Under the pieces are notes generated by a model. The model was not told the origin of the DNA and made no database searches. It saw nothing but the letters and a program-made list of their open reading frames with translations. The position numbers were made by a program, and so were the translations under genes. Below, piece after piece: positions 37,144 through 46,600 of a stretch of DNA of 64,000 nt; positions within the stretch are counted from its first letter, which is position 1; each line of letters opens with the position of its first letter. The stretch is taken from assembly GCF_016901695.1 (NCBI RefSeq), contig NZ_JACJKS010000003.1, positions 124,001 through 188,000 of the forward strand, read 5' to 3'. Source of the DNA: Mordavella massiliensis (GTDB taxonomy: Bacteria; Bacillota; Clostridia; Lachnospirales; Lachnospiraceae).

Positions 37144-38139
37144 ATGGGATTTATAGATGAGATGAAAGCAAAAGCAAGAGCAGACAAAAAGACGATCGTT
37201 CTCCCGGAGTCCGAGGACGAGCGCACCTACAAAGCCGCTGAGACGGTGCTCAGGGAAGGGATCGCCAACGTGGTCATCGTCGGCAGCGAGGAGGAAGTCG
37301 CAAAGAATAAGGGCAGCTACGACATCAGCGGCGCCCGGATTGTGGATCCCGCCACGAGCGACAGGACAGCCGCCTATATCGACAAGCTCGTGGAGCTCCG
37401 CCAGAAGAAGGGGATGACGCCGGAGCAGGCGCGTGAGATCCTTCTTACCAATTACCTGTACTACGGCGTTATGATGGTCAAGATGAAGGATGCGGACGGC
37501 ATGGTTTCCGGCGCCTGCCACTCCACAGCGGACACGCTGCGCCCCTGCCTCCAGATCCTCAAGACAAAGCCTGGCACAAAGCTCGTATCCGCTTTCTTTG
37601 TGATGTGCGTTCCGGACTGCGAGTACGGTGAGAAGGGCGTGTTCGTGTTTGCGGACTGCGGCCTGAACCAGAATCCCACATCCGAAGAGCTGGCGGCTAT
37701 CGCAGAGTCTTCCGCCCAGTCCTTTAAGATGCTGGTCGGCGCGGAGCCGAAGGTTGCCATGCTCAGCCACTCCTCCAAGGGAAGCGCCAAGCACGCGGAT
37801 GTGGACAAGGTGACAGAGGCTGTCCGGATCGCAAGGGAAGCGGCCCCGGACCTGATGCTGGATGGGGAGCTGCAGCTTGACGCGGCCATCGTTCCCAGCG
37901 TGGGAGAGTCCAAGGCTCCCGGAAGCCCGGTGGCAGGCCATGCGAACGTGCTCGTGTTCCCGGATCTCGACGCCGGCAACATCGGCTACAAGCTTGTGCA
38001 GAGACTTGCGAAGGCGGAGGCGTACGGCCCGATGACACAGGGCATCGCCGCTCCTGTCAACGACCTGTCCAGAGGCTGCTCCGCGGAGGACATCGTGGGC
38101 GTGGTAGCCATCACGGCAGTGCAGGCGCAGAACCAGTAA
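37144..38139 (+). CDS. pta: Phosphate acetyltransferase
   Basis: The product (about 331 residues) turns acetyl-CoA and phosphate into acetyl phosphate. It has TIVLPESEDERTYKAAE, DGMVSGACHSTADTLRP, SHSSKGSAKHADVDKV and the C-terminal GMTQGIAAPVNDLSRGCS-type block (PMTQGIAAPVNDLSRGC). It is the short single-domain form. ATG 37144 is chosen since aaaggag precedes it; the longer frame starting at 37123 overlaps the promoter. ackA follows 44 bases later, the usual acetate-forming pair. Confidence 0.95.
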   Translation: MGFIDEMKAKARADKKTIVLPESEDERTYKAAETVLREGIANVVIVGSEEEVAKNKGSYDISGARIVDPATSDRTAAYIDKLVELRQKKGMTPEQAREILLTNYLYYGVMMVKMKDADGMVSGACHSTADTLRPCLQILKTKPGTKLVSAFFVMCVPDCEYGEKGVFVFADCGLNQNPTSEELAAIAESSAQSFKMLVGAEPKVAMLSHSSKGSAKHADVDKVTEAVRIAREAAPDLMLDGELQLDAAIVPSVGESKAPGSPVAGHANVLVFPDLDAGNIGYKLVQRLAKAEAYGPMTQGIAAPVNDLSRGCSAEDIVGVVAITAVQAQNQ

Positions 38140-38183
38140 GGATGAGAGAATAGCATACGGAAAATCCGGAGGAGATTGAGAAA

Positions 38184-39389
38184 ATGAATGTATTAGTAGT
38201 AAACTGTGGAAGTTCATCCCTGAAATTCCAGTTGATCAATTACGATAACAGAGACGTGATGGCAAAGGGCATCTGCGAGCGCATCGGCATCGACGGACGC
38301 CTTGTGTATGAGCCCAAGGGAGGGGAAAAGGAAGTGACCGAGGCCGCCATGCCGGATCACACAACCGCGATCCAGATGGTGCTGGACGCCCTTGTCAATG
38401 AGAAGACGGGCGTCATCGGATCCCTGGAGGAGATCGACGCCATCGGCCACCGCGTCCTTCACGGCGGCATGAAGATCACCAACTCCGTCATCATCGACGA
38501 CGAGGTCATCAAGGTGATCGAGGAGTGCGCGGACTTAGGACCGCTCCACAACCCGGCCAACCTGATGGGCATCAATGCCTGCATGAAGCTCATGCCCGGC
38601 GTTCCCAACGTGGCTGTATTTGACACGGCGTTCCATCAGACCATGCCCCCGAAGGCATATATGTACGGGATCCCGAAGGAGTACTATGAGAAGTACGCGA
38701 TCCGCAAGTACGGCTTCCACGGCACATCCCACAAGTACGTTTCCGCCCGCACGGCGGCTTTCCTCGGAAAGGACATCAGGGATCTGAAGATCATCGTATG
38801 CCACATGGGCAACGGCGCGTCCCTGTCCGCTGTAAAGAACGGCAAATGCGTGGATACATCCATGGGACTTACACCACTTGAGGGCGTGATCATGGGCACC
38901 CGCTCCGGCGATATCGATCCCGCCTTTGTGGAGTACCTCTGCAACAAAGAGAACCTGACTGTGTCTGAGGTGCTGAACATCCTCAACAAGAAGTCCGGCA
39001 TGCTCGGCATGACAGGAATCTCCAGCGACTACCGCGATGTGTCCGCGGCTGCGGAGGCAGGCAACCAGGATGCCATCAACTGCCTGGAGGCGTATGCATA
39101 CCGCATCGTCAAGTACATCGGCTCCTACATTGCAGCCATGGGCGGCGTGGACGTGATCACCTTTACCGCAGGACTCGGCGAGAACGCCATCCCGCTGCGC
39201 AAGGAGATCTGCGAGGCGTTCGGATTCATGGGTCTTCAGTTCGACGATGAGGCCAACAACTGCCGCGGCAAAGAGGTCATCATCACGAAACCGGAATCCA
39301 GCATCATGGCATGCGTGATCCCGACAAACGAGGAGATTGCCATCTGCGAAGAAACTGTAGAACTGGTAAAGAAAAATCTTGACAAATAG
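38184..39389 (+). CDS. ackA: Acetate kinase
   Basis: The 401-residue ASKHA kinase makes ATP and acetate from acetyl phosphate. It has VLVVNCGSSSLKFQL at the start, VFDTAFHQTMP, YGFHGTSHKYV, CHMGNGASLSAV and FTAGLGENA. Length is normal. It follows pta, with a ccggagg ribosome-binding site. The promoter of the next gene overlaps its stop codon. Confidence 0.97.
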   Translation: MNVLVVNCGSSSLKFQLINYDNRDVMAKGICERIGIDGRLVYEPKGGEKEVTEAAMPDHTTAIQMVLDALVNEKTGVIGSLEEIDAIGHRVLHGGMKITNSVIIDDEVIKVIEECADLGPLHNPANLMGINACMKLMPGVPNVAVFDTAFHQTMPPKAYMYGIPKEYYEKYAIRKYGFHGTSHKYVSARTAAFLGKDIRDLKIIVCHMGNGASLSAVKNGKCVDTSMGLTPLEGVIMGTRSGDIDPAFVEYLCNKENLTVSEVLNILNKKSGMLGMTGISSDYRDVSAAAEAGNQDAINCLEAYAYRIVKYIGSYIAAMGGVDVITFTAGLGENAIPLRKEICEAFGFMGLQFDDEANNCRGKEVIITKPESSIMACVIPTNEEIAICEETVELVKKNLDK

Positions 39390-39407
39390 TGACTGAAAAG
39401 ATATACT
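39379..39407 (+). promoter_or_regulatory. Promoter of yceD-rpmF overlapping the ackA stop codon
   Basis: TTGACA, 17 bases, TATACT. The -35 box is formed by the last codons of ackA and the spacer includes its TAG stop. The yceD-like start is 27 bases after the -10. Confidence 0.85.
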
Positions 39408-39433
39408 TTATAAAGTGTGGTTAGGAGAGCGTT

Positions 39434-39961
39434 ATGCTGATAGAACTGACGAAGGTTTTGGAACAGGATGACAAGGTCATCCGCCAGGAAGCGCACCTTG
39501 AGCAGGATACGATCCGGGTGGCCGGAAAGGATTACAGGCTCAGCGAACTGGAGCCGGCTCTGTTTGAGATCACCAATCTCGGGAAGAAGCAGGTGCAGGT
39601 GAAGGGGAGCGCGAAGATAAAGACCGTCGTCCCATGCGACAGATGTCTGGAGGACGTGGAGCAGATATTCGATCTGTCCTTTGAGAGGGAGATCGACATG
39701 AAGCTTGACGAGGAAGAGCGAAGACAGTCCGAGGAAGAGTACAACTTCATGGACGGGACATGCCTTGACACAGACGTACTGGTGCAAAACGAACTCCTGG
39801 TCAACTGGCCAATTCGGGTGCTGTGCAGGGAAGACTGCAAAGGGCTGTGCAGCATTTGTGGTGCTAATCTCAATCATGGTGAATGTGGCTGTGACAGAGA
39901 GGTATTAGACCCGCGGATGGCAGCCTTTCAGGATATATTCAGCAAGTTTAAGGAGGTGTAA
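39434..39961 (+). CDS. DUF177/YceD family protein
   Basis: The 175-residue protein has the DUF177 cysteine pattern: CDRCLEDVEQIFDLSF in the middle and CREDCKGLCSICGANLNHGECGC near the C-terminus, likely a zinc site. DUF177 proteins are encoded just ahead of rpmF across bacteria; YceD is implicated in 23S rRNA maturation. Here the stop codon is 3 bases from the rpmF start. Family assignment is firm, molecular action less so. Confidence 0.9.
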   Translation: MLIELTKVLEQDDKVIRQEAHLEQDTIRVAGKDYRLSELEPALFEITNLGKKQVQVKGSAKIKTVVPCDRCLEDVEQIFDLSFEREIDMKLDEEERRQSEEEYNFMDGTCLDTDVLVQNELLVNWPIRVLCREDCKGLCSICGANLNHGECGCDREVLDPRMAAFQDIFSKFKEV

Positions 39962-39964
39962 AGT

Positions 39965-40144
39965 ATGTCCATCTGTCCAAAGAATAAAACATCCAAAGCC
40001 AGAAGAGATAAAAGAAGAGCAAACTGGAAAATGAGCGCACCAAATCTGGTAAAGTGCAGCAAGTGCGGTGAGCTGATGATGCCCCACAGGGTATGCAAAT
40101 CCTGCGGCTCCTACAACAAGAGGGAGATCATCGCTCAGGACTAA
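39965..40144 (+). CDS. rpmF: 50S ribosomal protein L32
   Basis: The 59-residue protein is MSICPKNKTSKARRDKRRAN followed by WKMSAPNLVKCSKCG, and it ends NKREIIAQD. It has the zinc-binding CxxC pair C31/C34 and C44/C47, so it is the C+ form rather than the zinc-independent paralogue. Ribosome-binding site is aaggaggtgtaaagt. It is co-transcribed with the DUF177 gene and ends before a terminator. Confidence 0.96.
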   Translation: MSICPKNKTSKARRDKRRANWKMSAPNLVKCSKCGELMMPHRVCKSCGSYNKREIIAQD

Positions 40145-40160
40145 TTGAATTGACAAAACG

Positions 40161-40195
40161 AGATGGAGGAGATCAGCTATGGTCTCCTTCATTTT
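40161..40195 (+). terminator. Intrinsic terminator after rpmF
   Basis: atggaggaga and tctccttcat pair with one G-U, around a 10-base loop, and are followed by tttt. An ATG inside the loop (40179) with an apparent Shine-Dalgarno is part of this hairpin, not a real start. Confidence 0.8.
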
Positions 40196-40220
40196 ACTAG
40201 GAAGAAAAGGGGGAACCAGT

Positions 40221-40460
40221 ATGGTCAGAAAATACCGGCTGACAAAGAAGATAGAAGAGGAGATGGCGCAGGAGATCTTAAAAGAGGTACAGCAGCTTGA
40301 GAATGTAAAGAGCGCTTCCTTCTCAGAGGACCTGTCTCAGCTTGCGATCGGCACAGAGGATAACGAGTACGGCGCGGTCATGAACCGGACTGTAAACATC
40401 TGCCGCAGGATCGGCGGGGGCTGCGACCTGAGTTTTGACGGATTTGTGGTTGAAGAGTAA
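40221..40460 (+). CDS. Small hypothetical protein with HMA-like (ferredoxin-like) pattern
   Basis: The 79-residue protein MVRKYRLTKKIEEEMAQEIL... has the secondary-structure order of a heavy-metal-associated domain (LENVKSASFSEDLSQLAI, then a second helix VNICRRIGGGCDLSF) but lacks the CxxC metal site in the first loop. I do not know its function. The start at 40221 is taken because the alternative at 40179 is within the rpmF terminator. A strong terminator follows, so it is a short separate unit. Confidence 0.6.
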   Translation: MVRKYRLTKKIEEEMAQEILKEVQQLENVKSASFSEDLSQLAIGTEDNEYGAVMNRTVNICRRIGGGCDLSFDGFVVEE

Positions 40461-40463
40461 TCC

Positions 40464-40496
40464 GGAGGGTCCCGCAGTGCGGGATCTTCCTTTTTT
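40464..40496 (+). terminator. Intrinsic terminator after the HMA-like gene
   Basis: ggagggtcccg pairs with cgggatcttcc (two G-U pairs) around a cagtg loop, with six T residues after. Confidence 0.92.
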
Positions 40497-40498
40497 GA

Positions 40499-40533
40499 TT
40501 GCAAAATGTTATAGTATGAGTTATACTAATAAC
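40499..40533 (+). promoter_or_regulatory. Promoter of the recombinase-like gene with an overlapping dyad
   Basis: TTGCAA, 17 bases, TATACT (40522-40527). A near-perfect inverted repeat gttat.agtat / atactaataac spans 40508-40533 and covers the -10 box, an operator-like position. A ttccgc-ttc-gcggaa hairpin follows in the leader at 40545-40559. Confidence 0.65.
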
Positions 40534-40585
40534 AAAAGAGAGAGTTCCGCTTCGCGGAAATACAGACAAGGCGGGAGGGACAGCC

Positions 40586-41500
40586 ATGGCTGCAGATCAT
40601 CTGTCTGAAAAAATGAAAAACGTCATCTGGCCGGAATTTCGCGCGCATTTCAGGAGCGCGGCGAGCGCGGCCTCATACTGGAGCGATCTGTGTGAGTTTG
40701 CGCAGATCACGGGGGCGGACCTGACGCAGGCGCGTGAGCAGGATGTGCAGGCATACTACCGGATCATGACAGAGAGGTGCGAAGGAGGGGAGATCCAACA
40801 GGGGACGCTCGCCAAGAAGTTCCGGGAACTGCATTCCCTGGCTGATTTCATGTGCAGGAGGACGGACGCATACGGGCTGCCTTCCTCGTTCCAGGACTTA
40901 TTTTACCCGTATCTGCCCGGTCTGGCCGGCCAGGACAGATACGCGGATGTGGCGCCGGTGGAGGAGATTGACCGGCTGCTTGAAGCGGCGCAGGGCGACC
41001 GCCAGGCATACACGGTCATCACGCTCCTCTACCGGGTGGGCCTTTCCTCCACCGAGATCTGTGCCCTGAAGCGGGAGGATATCGGGCTGTATGAGAACGG
41101 CGCCTATCTTGCGCCGGAAGGAAGGCAGGAGGGGGTCTATGTGCCGGAGGACGCACTGCAGGTGCTGGAGAGCTATCTGGAGGGCGCCGGGGAGCACCCG
41201 ACCCTTTTTTACAACCGGCGGGGCGATCCGCTCAATCCCATGTACATATCCAGGATGCTGCGCAGATACAGTGAACTTGCCGGCATTCCCCCCTGCAGCG
41301 CCAGAAAGCTGCGAAGCGCCTGCGCTTACAACCTCTTTTCCTACGAGGCGGGCGCCCGGCAGGTAGCCGCGCATATGGGGATCACGAAGACCCATGTAAA
41401 CCGGTACAGGAAGAAGGCATACAAGGAGCAGCTATCGAGAGCCGCAGGACGCCTTGTCAGGATCCGCGTGGAGGATCCCTTCGGGCGGGAAGAGCTGTAA
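40586..41500 (+). CDS. Degenerate tyrosine recombinase/integrase-like protein
   Basis: The 304-residue protein has a SAM-like N-terminal core-binding domain (about 10-110) and a C-terminal tyrosine-recombinase fold (about 120-285). The first catalytic Arg, normally in GLRxxE, is Ser154 (YRVGLSSTEICAL). The box-II histidine of HxLR is Arg240 (RKLR, with Arg243 kept). His263 (AAHMGI) and a Tyr at about 274 (VNRYRK) remain. Losing Arg I makes normal recombination unlikely. No att-like repeats or phage genes surround it; it stands between ribosomal-protein and fatty-acid genes under its own promoter. Confidence 0.75.
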   Translation: MAADHLSEKMKNVIWPEFRAHFRSAASAASYWSDLCEFAQITGADLTQAREQDVQAYYRIMTERCEGGEIQQGTLAKKFRELHSLADFMCRRTDAYGLPSSFQDLFYPYLPGLAGQDRYADVAPVEEIDRLLEAAQGDRQAYTVITLLYRVGLSSTEICALKREDIGLYENGAYLAPEGRQEGVYVPEDALQVLESYLEGAGEHPTLFYNRRGDPLNPMYISRMLRRYSELAGIPPCSARKLRSACAYNLFSYEAGARQVAAHMGITKTHVNRYRKKAYKEQLSRAAGRLVRIRVEDPFGREEL

Positions 41501-41519
41501 GAGTTCACAAAACAAAATA

Positions 41520-41548
41520 TTGATTTTTGAAGTAATGTTTAGTAGAAT
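41520..41548 (+). promoter_or_regulatory. Promoter of plsX-acpP-rnc-smc-ftsY
   Basis: TTGATT, 17 bases, TAGAAT, 30 bases before the plsX start. No FapR-like 17-bp dyad is apparent. Confidence 0.7.
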
Positions 41549-41578
41549 AATCTCTAGTAGTGATGGAGGAAAGAGATT

Positions 41579-42598
41579 ATGGCAGAACTTACGAAGATTG
41601 CGCTGGATGCCATGGGCGGCGACAACGCCCCTGTGGAGATGGTCAAAGGCGCGGTTGACGCTGTCTCCAGGGAGAAGAACATCAAGGTGTTCCTCGTGGG
41701 ACAGGAGGAAGTTGTCAAAAGAGAACTTAAGAACTACACCTACGATGCAGAGCGCCTCGAGGTGGTAAATGCCACGGAGGTCATTGAGACGGCGGAGCCG
41801 CCGGTCAACGCCATCCGCAGGAAGAAGGACTCATCCATCGTGGTGGGCATGAAGATGGTCCGCGCAGGCGAGGCGGACGCCTTCGTATCAGCCGGAAGCT
41901 CCGGGGCTGTCCTCGTGGGCGGCCAGACGATCGTGGGCAGGATCAAAGGGGTGGAGAGGCCGCCTCTCGCGCCGCTCATCCCCACAGAGAAAGGCGTGTC
42001 CCTTCTGATCGACTGCGGCGCCAATGTGGACGCAAGGCCGTCCCATCTGGTGCAGTTCGCGAAGATGGGGTCCATTTACATGGAGCACGTGATGGGCGTG
42101 AAGAACCCGAAGGTGGCGATCGTGAATATCGGCGCCGAGGAGGAGAAGGGCAATGCCCTTGTCAAGGAGACGTTCCCGCTTTTGAAGGCGGAGAAGGGGA
42201 TCAATTTCACCGGCAGCATTGAGGCCAGGGAGATTCCCCACGGCCAGGCGGATGTCATCGTGTGCGAGGCGTTTGCGGGCAATATCATCCTGAAGCTCTT
42301 CGAGGGTGTGGGCGCTGTCCTGATCAGCAAGGTGAAGCAGGGCATGATGAGCAGCCTGCGCAGCAAGATCGGGGCGCTTCTCGTGAAGCCGGCCCTGAAG
42401 GAGACGCTGAAGAGCTTTGACACGAGCGAGCACGGAGGCGCGCCGCTTCTGGGGCTTCGGGGGCTTGTCGTGAAGACGCATGGAAGTTCCAAGGCCAGGG
42501 AGGTATCCAATTCCATCCTCCAGTGCCTGACCTTCCGGGAACAGAGGATCAATGAGAAGATCCAGGAGTGTATTCAGGCGGACTTGTCCGATGAATAG
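41579..42598 (+). CDS. plsX: Phosphate acyltransferase PlsX
   Basis: The 339-residue enzyme converts acyl-ACP to acyl phosphate for phospholipid synthesis. It has [12 protein letters not shown] at the N-terminus, [24 protein letters not shown] and VVCEAFAGN ([14 protein letters not shown]). Length is normal. The order rpmF-x-plsX-acpP-rnc-smc-ftsY is a conserved Firmicute string, here with the small protein and recombinase inserted between rpmF and plsX. Confidence 0.95.
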   Translation: MAELTKIALDAMGGDNAPVEMVKGAVDAVSREKNIKVFLVGQEEVVKRELKNYTYDAERLEVVNATEVIETAEPPVNAIRRKKDSSIVVGMKMVRAGEADAFVSAGSSGAVLVGGQTIVGRIKGVERPPLAPLIPTEKGVSLLIDCGANVDARPSHLVQFAKMGSIYMEHVMGVKNPKVAIVNIGAEEEKGNALVKETFPLLKAEKGINFTGSIEAREIPHGQADVIVCEAFAGNIILKLFEGVGAVLISKVKQGMMSSLRSKIGALLVKPALKETLKSFDTSEHGGAPLLGLRGLVVKTHGSSKAREVSNSILQCLTFREQRINEKIQECIQADLSDE

Positions 42599-42627
42599 AT
42601 AGAAAGCAAGAAAAAGGAGATGAAGGA

Positions 42628-42858
42628 ATGGAATTTGAAAAACTGCAGGAAATTATAGCTGACGTTCTCAATGTGAACGCAGACGAGGTCACGATGGAGA
42701 CAAAATTTGTGGACGATCTCGGGGCGGACTCGCTGGATATCTTCCAGATCATCATGGGAATCGAGGAGGCCTTCGATATAGAGATCGACAATGATGACGC
42801 GGAGAAGATCGTAACAGTAGGCGACGCCGTGGAGCAGATCAAAAACGCAACAAACTAG
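42628..42858 (+). CDS. acpP: Acyl carrier protein
   Basis: The 76-residue acidic protein carries the phosphopantetheine serine S35 in [16 protein letters not shown]. It carries growing fatty acyl chains. It lies 29 bases after plsX. A hairpin terminator follows but rnc continues in the same direction, so rnc-smc-ftsY may be expressed at a lower level by read-through. Confidence 0.96.
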   Translation: MEFEKLQEIIADVLNVNADEVTMETKFVDDLGADSLDIFQIIMGIEEAFDIEIDNDDAEKIVTVGDAVEQIKNATN

Positions 42859-42869
42859 GCAGAAAGGAG

Positions 42870-42898
42870 AAAAAGCCCGGGTGCGGGCTTTTTCTTTT
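42870..42898 (+). terminator. Intrinsic terminator/attenuator between acpP and rnc
   Basis: aaaaagcccg and cgggcttttt form a 10-bp stem with a gggtg-type loop, running into tcttttat. It ends 12 bases before the rnc start. Confidence 0.85.
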
Positions 42899-42910
42899 AT
42901 GAGGTATACA

Positions 42911-43624
42911 ATGAGTCGAAAGCTGAGTGAACTGGAGAGGGAGATCCGGTATTCCTTCCGGGACCGGGCGCTCCTTGAGCGTGCTATGATGCACAGCTCC
43001 TATGTGAATGAAAAGCACCTTCCCAAGTATGCGTGCAACGAGAGACTGGAATTTCTGGGCGACGCGGTGCTGGAACTGGTGTCCAGTGAGTTCCTGTTCC
43101 ATGAGGATGAAAAGATGCCGGAGGGGGAGCTGACAAAGACGAGGGCGAGCATGGTGTGCGAGCCGGCGCTTGCGTACTGCGCCAGATCGATCTGCCTGGG
43201 CGACTATCTCCTGCTTGGAAAGGGAGAGGATATGACAGGGGGACGGAAGAGGGATTCCGTCACATCCGACGCCATGGAGGCGCTGATCGGTGCTATTTAT
43301 CTGGATGGTGGTTTTGCTAGTGCAAAAGAGTTTGTCCTCGGGTTTGTCTTGAATGACCTGGAGCACAAGAAGCTCTTTTATGATAGCAAGACTATCCTGC
43401 AGGAGATCGTGCAGGCAGAATTTGAACAGCCGGTCGTCTATGAACTTACCGGGGAGGAGGGCCCGGACCACGACAAGACCTTCCATGTGGCCGTCCATAT
43501 AGGGGAGAAGGCATACGGATCCGGGAGCGGGAGGACGAAGAAGGCGGCAGAGCAGGACGCCGCCTACCGGACGATCCTCCTCCTTCGCGAAAAAGAAGAT
43601 AAAGCAGGTGACACATGTATTTAA
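42911..43624 (+). CDS. rnc: Ribonuclease III
   Basis: The product (about 237 residues) cleaves double-stranded RNA, including rRNA precursors. It has the signature NERLEFLGDAVLEL, SDAMEALIGAIYLDGG (catalytic acids) and a C-terminal dsRNA-binding domain (TFHVAVHIGEKAYGSGSGRT KKAAEQDAA). ATG 42911 with gaggtataca upstream is chosen; the earlier GTG and ATG are in or next to the terminator hairpin. Its last 10 bases overlap smc. Confidence 0.95.
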   Translation: MSRKLSELEREIRYSFRDRALLERAMMHSSYVNEKHLPKYACNERLEFLGDAVLELVSSEFLFHEDEKMPEGELTKTRASMVCEPALAYCARSICLGDYLLLGKGEDMTGGRKRDSVTSDAMEALIGAIYLDGGFASAKEFVLGFVLNDLEHKKLFYDSKTILQEIVQAEFEQPVVYELTGEEGPDHDKTFHVAVHIGEKAYGSGSGRTKKAAEQDAAYRTILLLREKEDKAGDTCI

Positions 43625-46600
43625 AGAGTATCGAGATACAGGGATTCAAGTCCTTTGCAAACAAGATCGTATTCGATTTTCATAACGGGATCACGGGCAT
43701 CGTCGGACCGAACGGAAGCGGAAAGAGCAACGTGGCGGACGCCGTGCGCTGGGTTCTGGGCGAGCAGCGGGTCAAGCAGCTCCGGGGCGGCAGCATGCAG
43801 GACGTCATCTTTTCCGGCACGGAGAGCCGGCGCCCCCTGAGCTACGCTTCTGTGGCCATCACGCTGGACAACTCGGACCGCCAGCTTGCGGTGGATTACG
43901 GGGAAGTGACCGTGACAAGGAAGCTCTACCGTTCCGGCGAGAGTGAGTATCTGCTGAATGGAAGTGCCTGCAGGCTCAAGGATATCAACGAGCTTTTCTA
44001 TGACACCGGAATCGGAAAGGAAGGATACTCCATCATCGGCCAGGGGCAGATCGACCGGATCTTAAGCGGCAAGCCGGAGGAGCGCAGGGAGCTTTTTGAC
44101 GAGGCGGCCGGCATTGTGAAGTTTAAGCGGCGCAAGAGCATGTCCGTAAAGAAACTGGAGGACGAGAGGCAGAATCTGCTGCGTGTCAACGACATCCTGG
44201 CCGAGCTGGAGAGGCAGTTGGGGCCGCTGAAGAAGCAGGCGGAGACAGCCAGGGAATATTTAAATAAGAAGGAGCGGCTGCGGACCTTCGACATCAATAT
44301 GTTCCTTCTGGAGACCGAGCGGCTGAAGGAGCAGATCCGGGACGCGGAGGAGAAACTTACCGGCGCGAAGGCTGAGATGGAGGAGGCGGACGCCTCCTAC
44401 AGCGCGATGAAGGAGGAGTACGAGTCCATCGAGGAGCAGATGGATGAGATCGATGACGCGATCGAGCGGGCGAAGAGCCAGCGCAGCGAGACGAACCTTC
44501 TGAAACAGCAGTTGGAGAACCAGATCGAGCTTCTGAAGGAGCAGATCAACAGCGCCCGCATGACGGACGAGCACTTCGGTCAGCGGTGGCAGGCCATCGA
44601 GCAGGAGATCGCGCAGAGAAAAGAAAATCTTGCTCAGTTCGGGAAGGAGAAGGATGAGCTGGAAGGCGGCCTGCGGGAGAAGATACAGGCGCGGGAAGAG
44701 GCGGCTGCGCGCCTTGTGGAGGTGCAGAGCCGCATCGCCTCCCTGACAGACCAGATTGAGAAGAACAAAAACGACATCATCGAGATCTTGAACAACCGGG
44801 CTTCCACCCAGGCAAAGATCCAGCGGTACGACACCATGATGGAGCAGATCCAGGTCCGCCGCTCCCAGATGAACCAGCGGCTGATCAAGGCGCAGAGCGA
44901 GGCCCAGGAGGAGCAGGAGCACCAGGAGGAACACCGGGCGAAGCTGGAGGAGATCTCTGCCTCGATCCGGGAACTGACGGAGGAGAACAGCCGCTTTGAG
45001 GAGAAGATCGAAGCGCTCCAGAAAGAGCTTGCCGGGAAGACGGAACAGTTGCGGGTAGGGCAGAGTGCCTACCACAGGGAGGCGTCCCGGCTGGAGTCAC
45101 TCAAGAACATCACAGAGCGGTACGACGGGTACGGCGGCAGCATCCGCCGCGTCATGGAGCAGAAAGAAAAGGAAAAAGGCATCCTCGGCGTGGTGGCGGA
45201 CATCATCAAGGTGGACAAGGCCTATGAGGTGGCGATCGAGACGGCGCTGGGCGGCAGCATCCAGAATATTGTCACAGATACCGAGGAGACGGCCAAGCGC
45301 ATGATCGATTTCCTGAAGCGGAACCGGTACGGGCGCGCCACTTTTCTCCCCCTCACCGGCATCACGGGGGGCAAAGGCCCGGCCAGACCGGAAGCGCTGC
45401 GGGAAAAAGGCGTGGTCGGACTGGCCAGCACGCTCGTGCGGGCGGACGAAAAGTACAAGGGCCTGGCGGAGAACCTGCTCGGCAGGACGATTGTTGTGGA
45501 CCACATCGACAACGGGATCGCCATCGCGAGGAAATACAGGCAGACGCTGCGTCTTGTGACCCTGGAAGGGGAGCTGCTCAACCCGGGCGGTTCCATGACC
45601 GGCGGCGCCTTCAAAAACTCCAGCAATCTTCTCAGCAGAAGGCGGGAGATCGAGGAGTTTGAGAAGACTGTCCGCTGCCTGAAGCAGGAGATGGAAAAAA
45701 CAGAGCAGGAAGCTGACGCGCTCCGCCAGGAGCGCTCCGCCTGCTATGAGGCGATCGACGGGATCCAGCAGAAGTTGCAGAAGGCATATGTTGTCCAGAA
45801 CACGGCGAAGATGAATCTTGACCAGGCAAAGGAGAGGATCCGCCTTTCCCTGGAGACGACAGAGGCCATCCGGAAGGAAAACCAGGAGCTGGACCAGCAG
45901 ATCACGGATATCAGCAACAACCAGGAGTCCATTACAGTGGAGCTGGATACATCCACCGCCCTGGAGCAGGAGATAGCCAGGAACTCCGAGGAGGCGCAGG
46001 CGCTCCTGGAGAAGGAGAAGGCGGCGGAGGCCGGGTGCCAGAAGGCCTCGGAGGAGGCCCAGCTTGCCTGCGCGGGACTTGAGCAGAAGCAGGCGTTCCT
46101 TCTCGAGAACGAGGAGCGTATCAGAGAGGAGATCGCCAAATTCGAGGAGGAGATGGCCGGCCTTGACGCCAGCAAGGAGGATGCTTCCAGAGAGATCCAG
46201 GAGAAGGAAGAGCAGATCGGGAAGATCCGCCTGACGATCGAGGATTCCCGGGAGGTGTTCGCGGAGATCGAGGAGCAGATCCGGGAGGGGACGCAGAAGA
46301 AAGAGGAGCTGGGAAGGCAGCACAAGGCGTTCCTCGGCAAGCGGGAGGAGCTTTCCCGCCACATGGCCGATCTGGACAAGGAGATCTTCCGCCTGGAGAG
46401 CCGGAAGGAGAGCTGTGAGGAAGCCTCGGAGAAGCAGATCAACTACATGTGGGAGGAGTACGAGATCACGTACAGCCACGCCCTTGAACTGCGGGATAAG
46501 AACCTGACGGATCTTGCCTATATGAGAAAGCAGATCCAGACCCTCAAAAATGAGATCCGGGGACTCGGCTCTGTCAACGTCAATGCGATCGACGATTATA

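Noticed and set aside
40179-40220. Earlier start for the small HMA-like protein with an apparent Shine-Dalgarno
   Set aside because: The Shine-Dalgarno and ATG are arms and loop of the rpmF terminator hairpin; ATG 40221 is more plausible.
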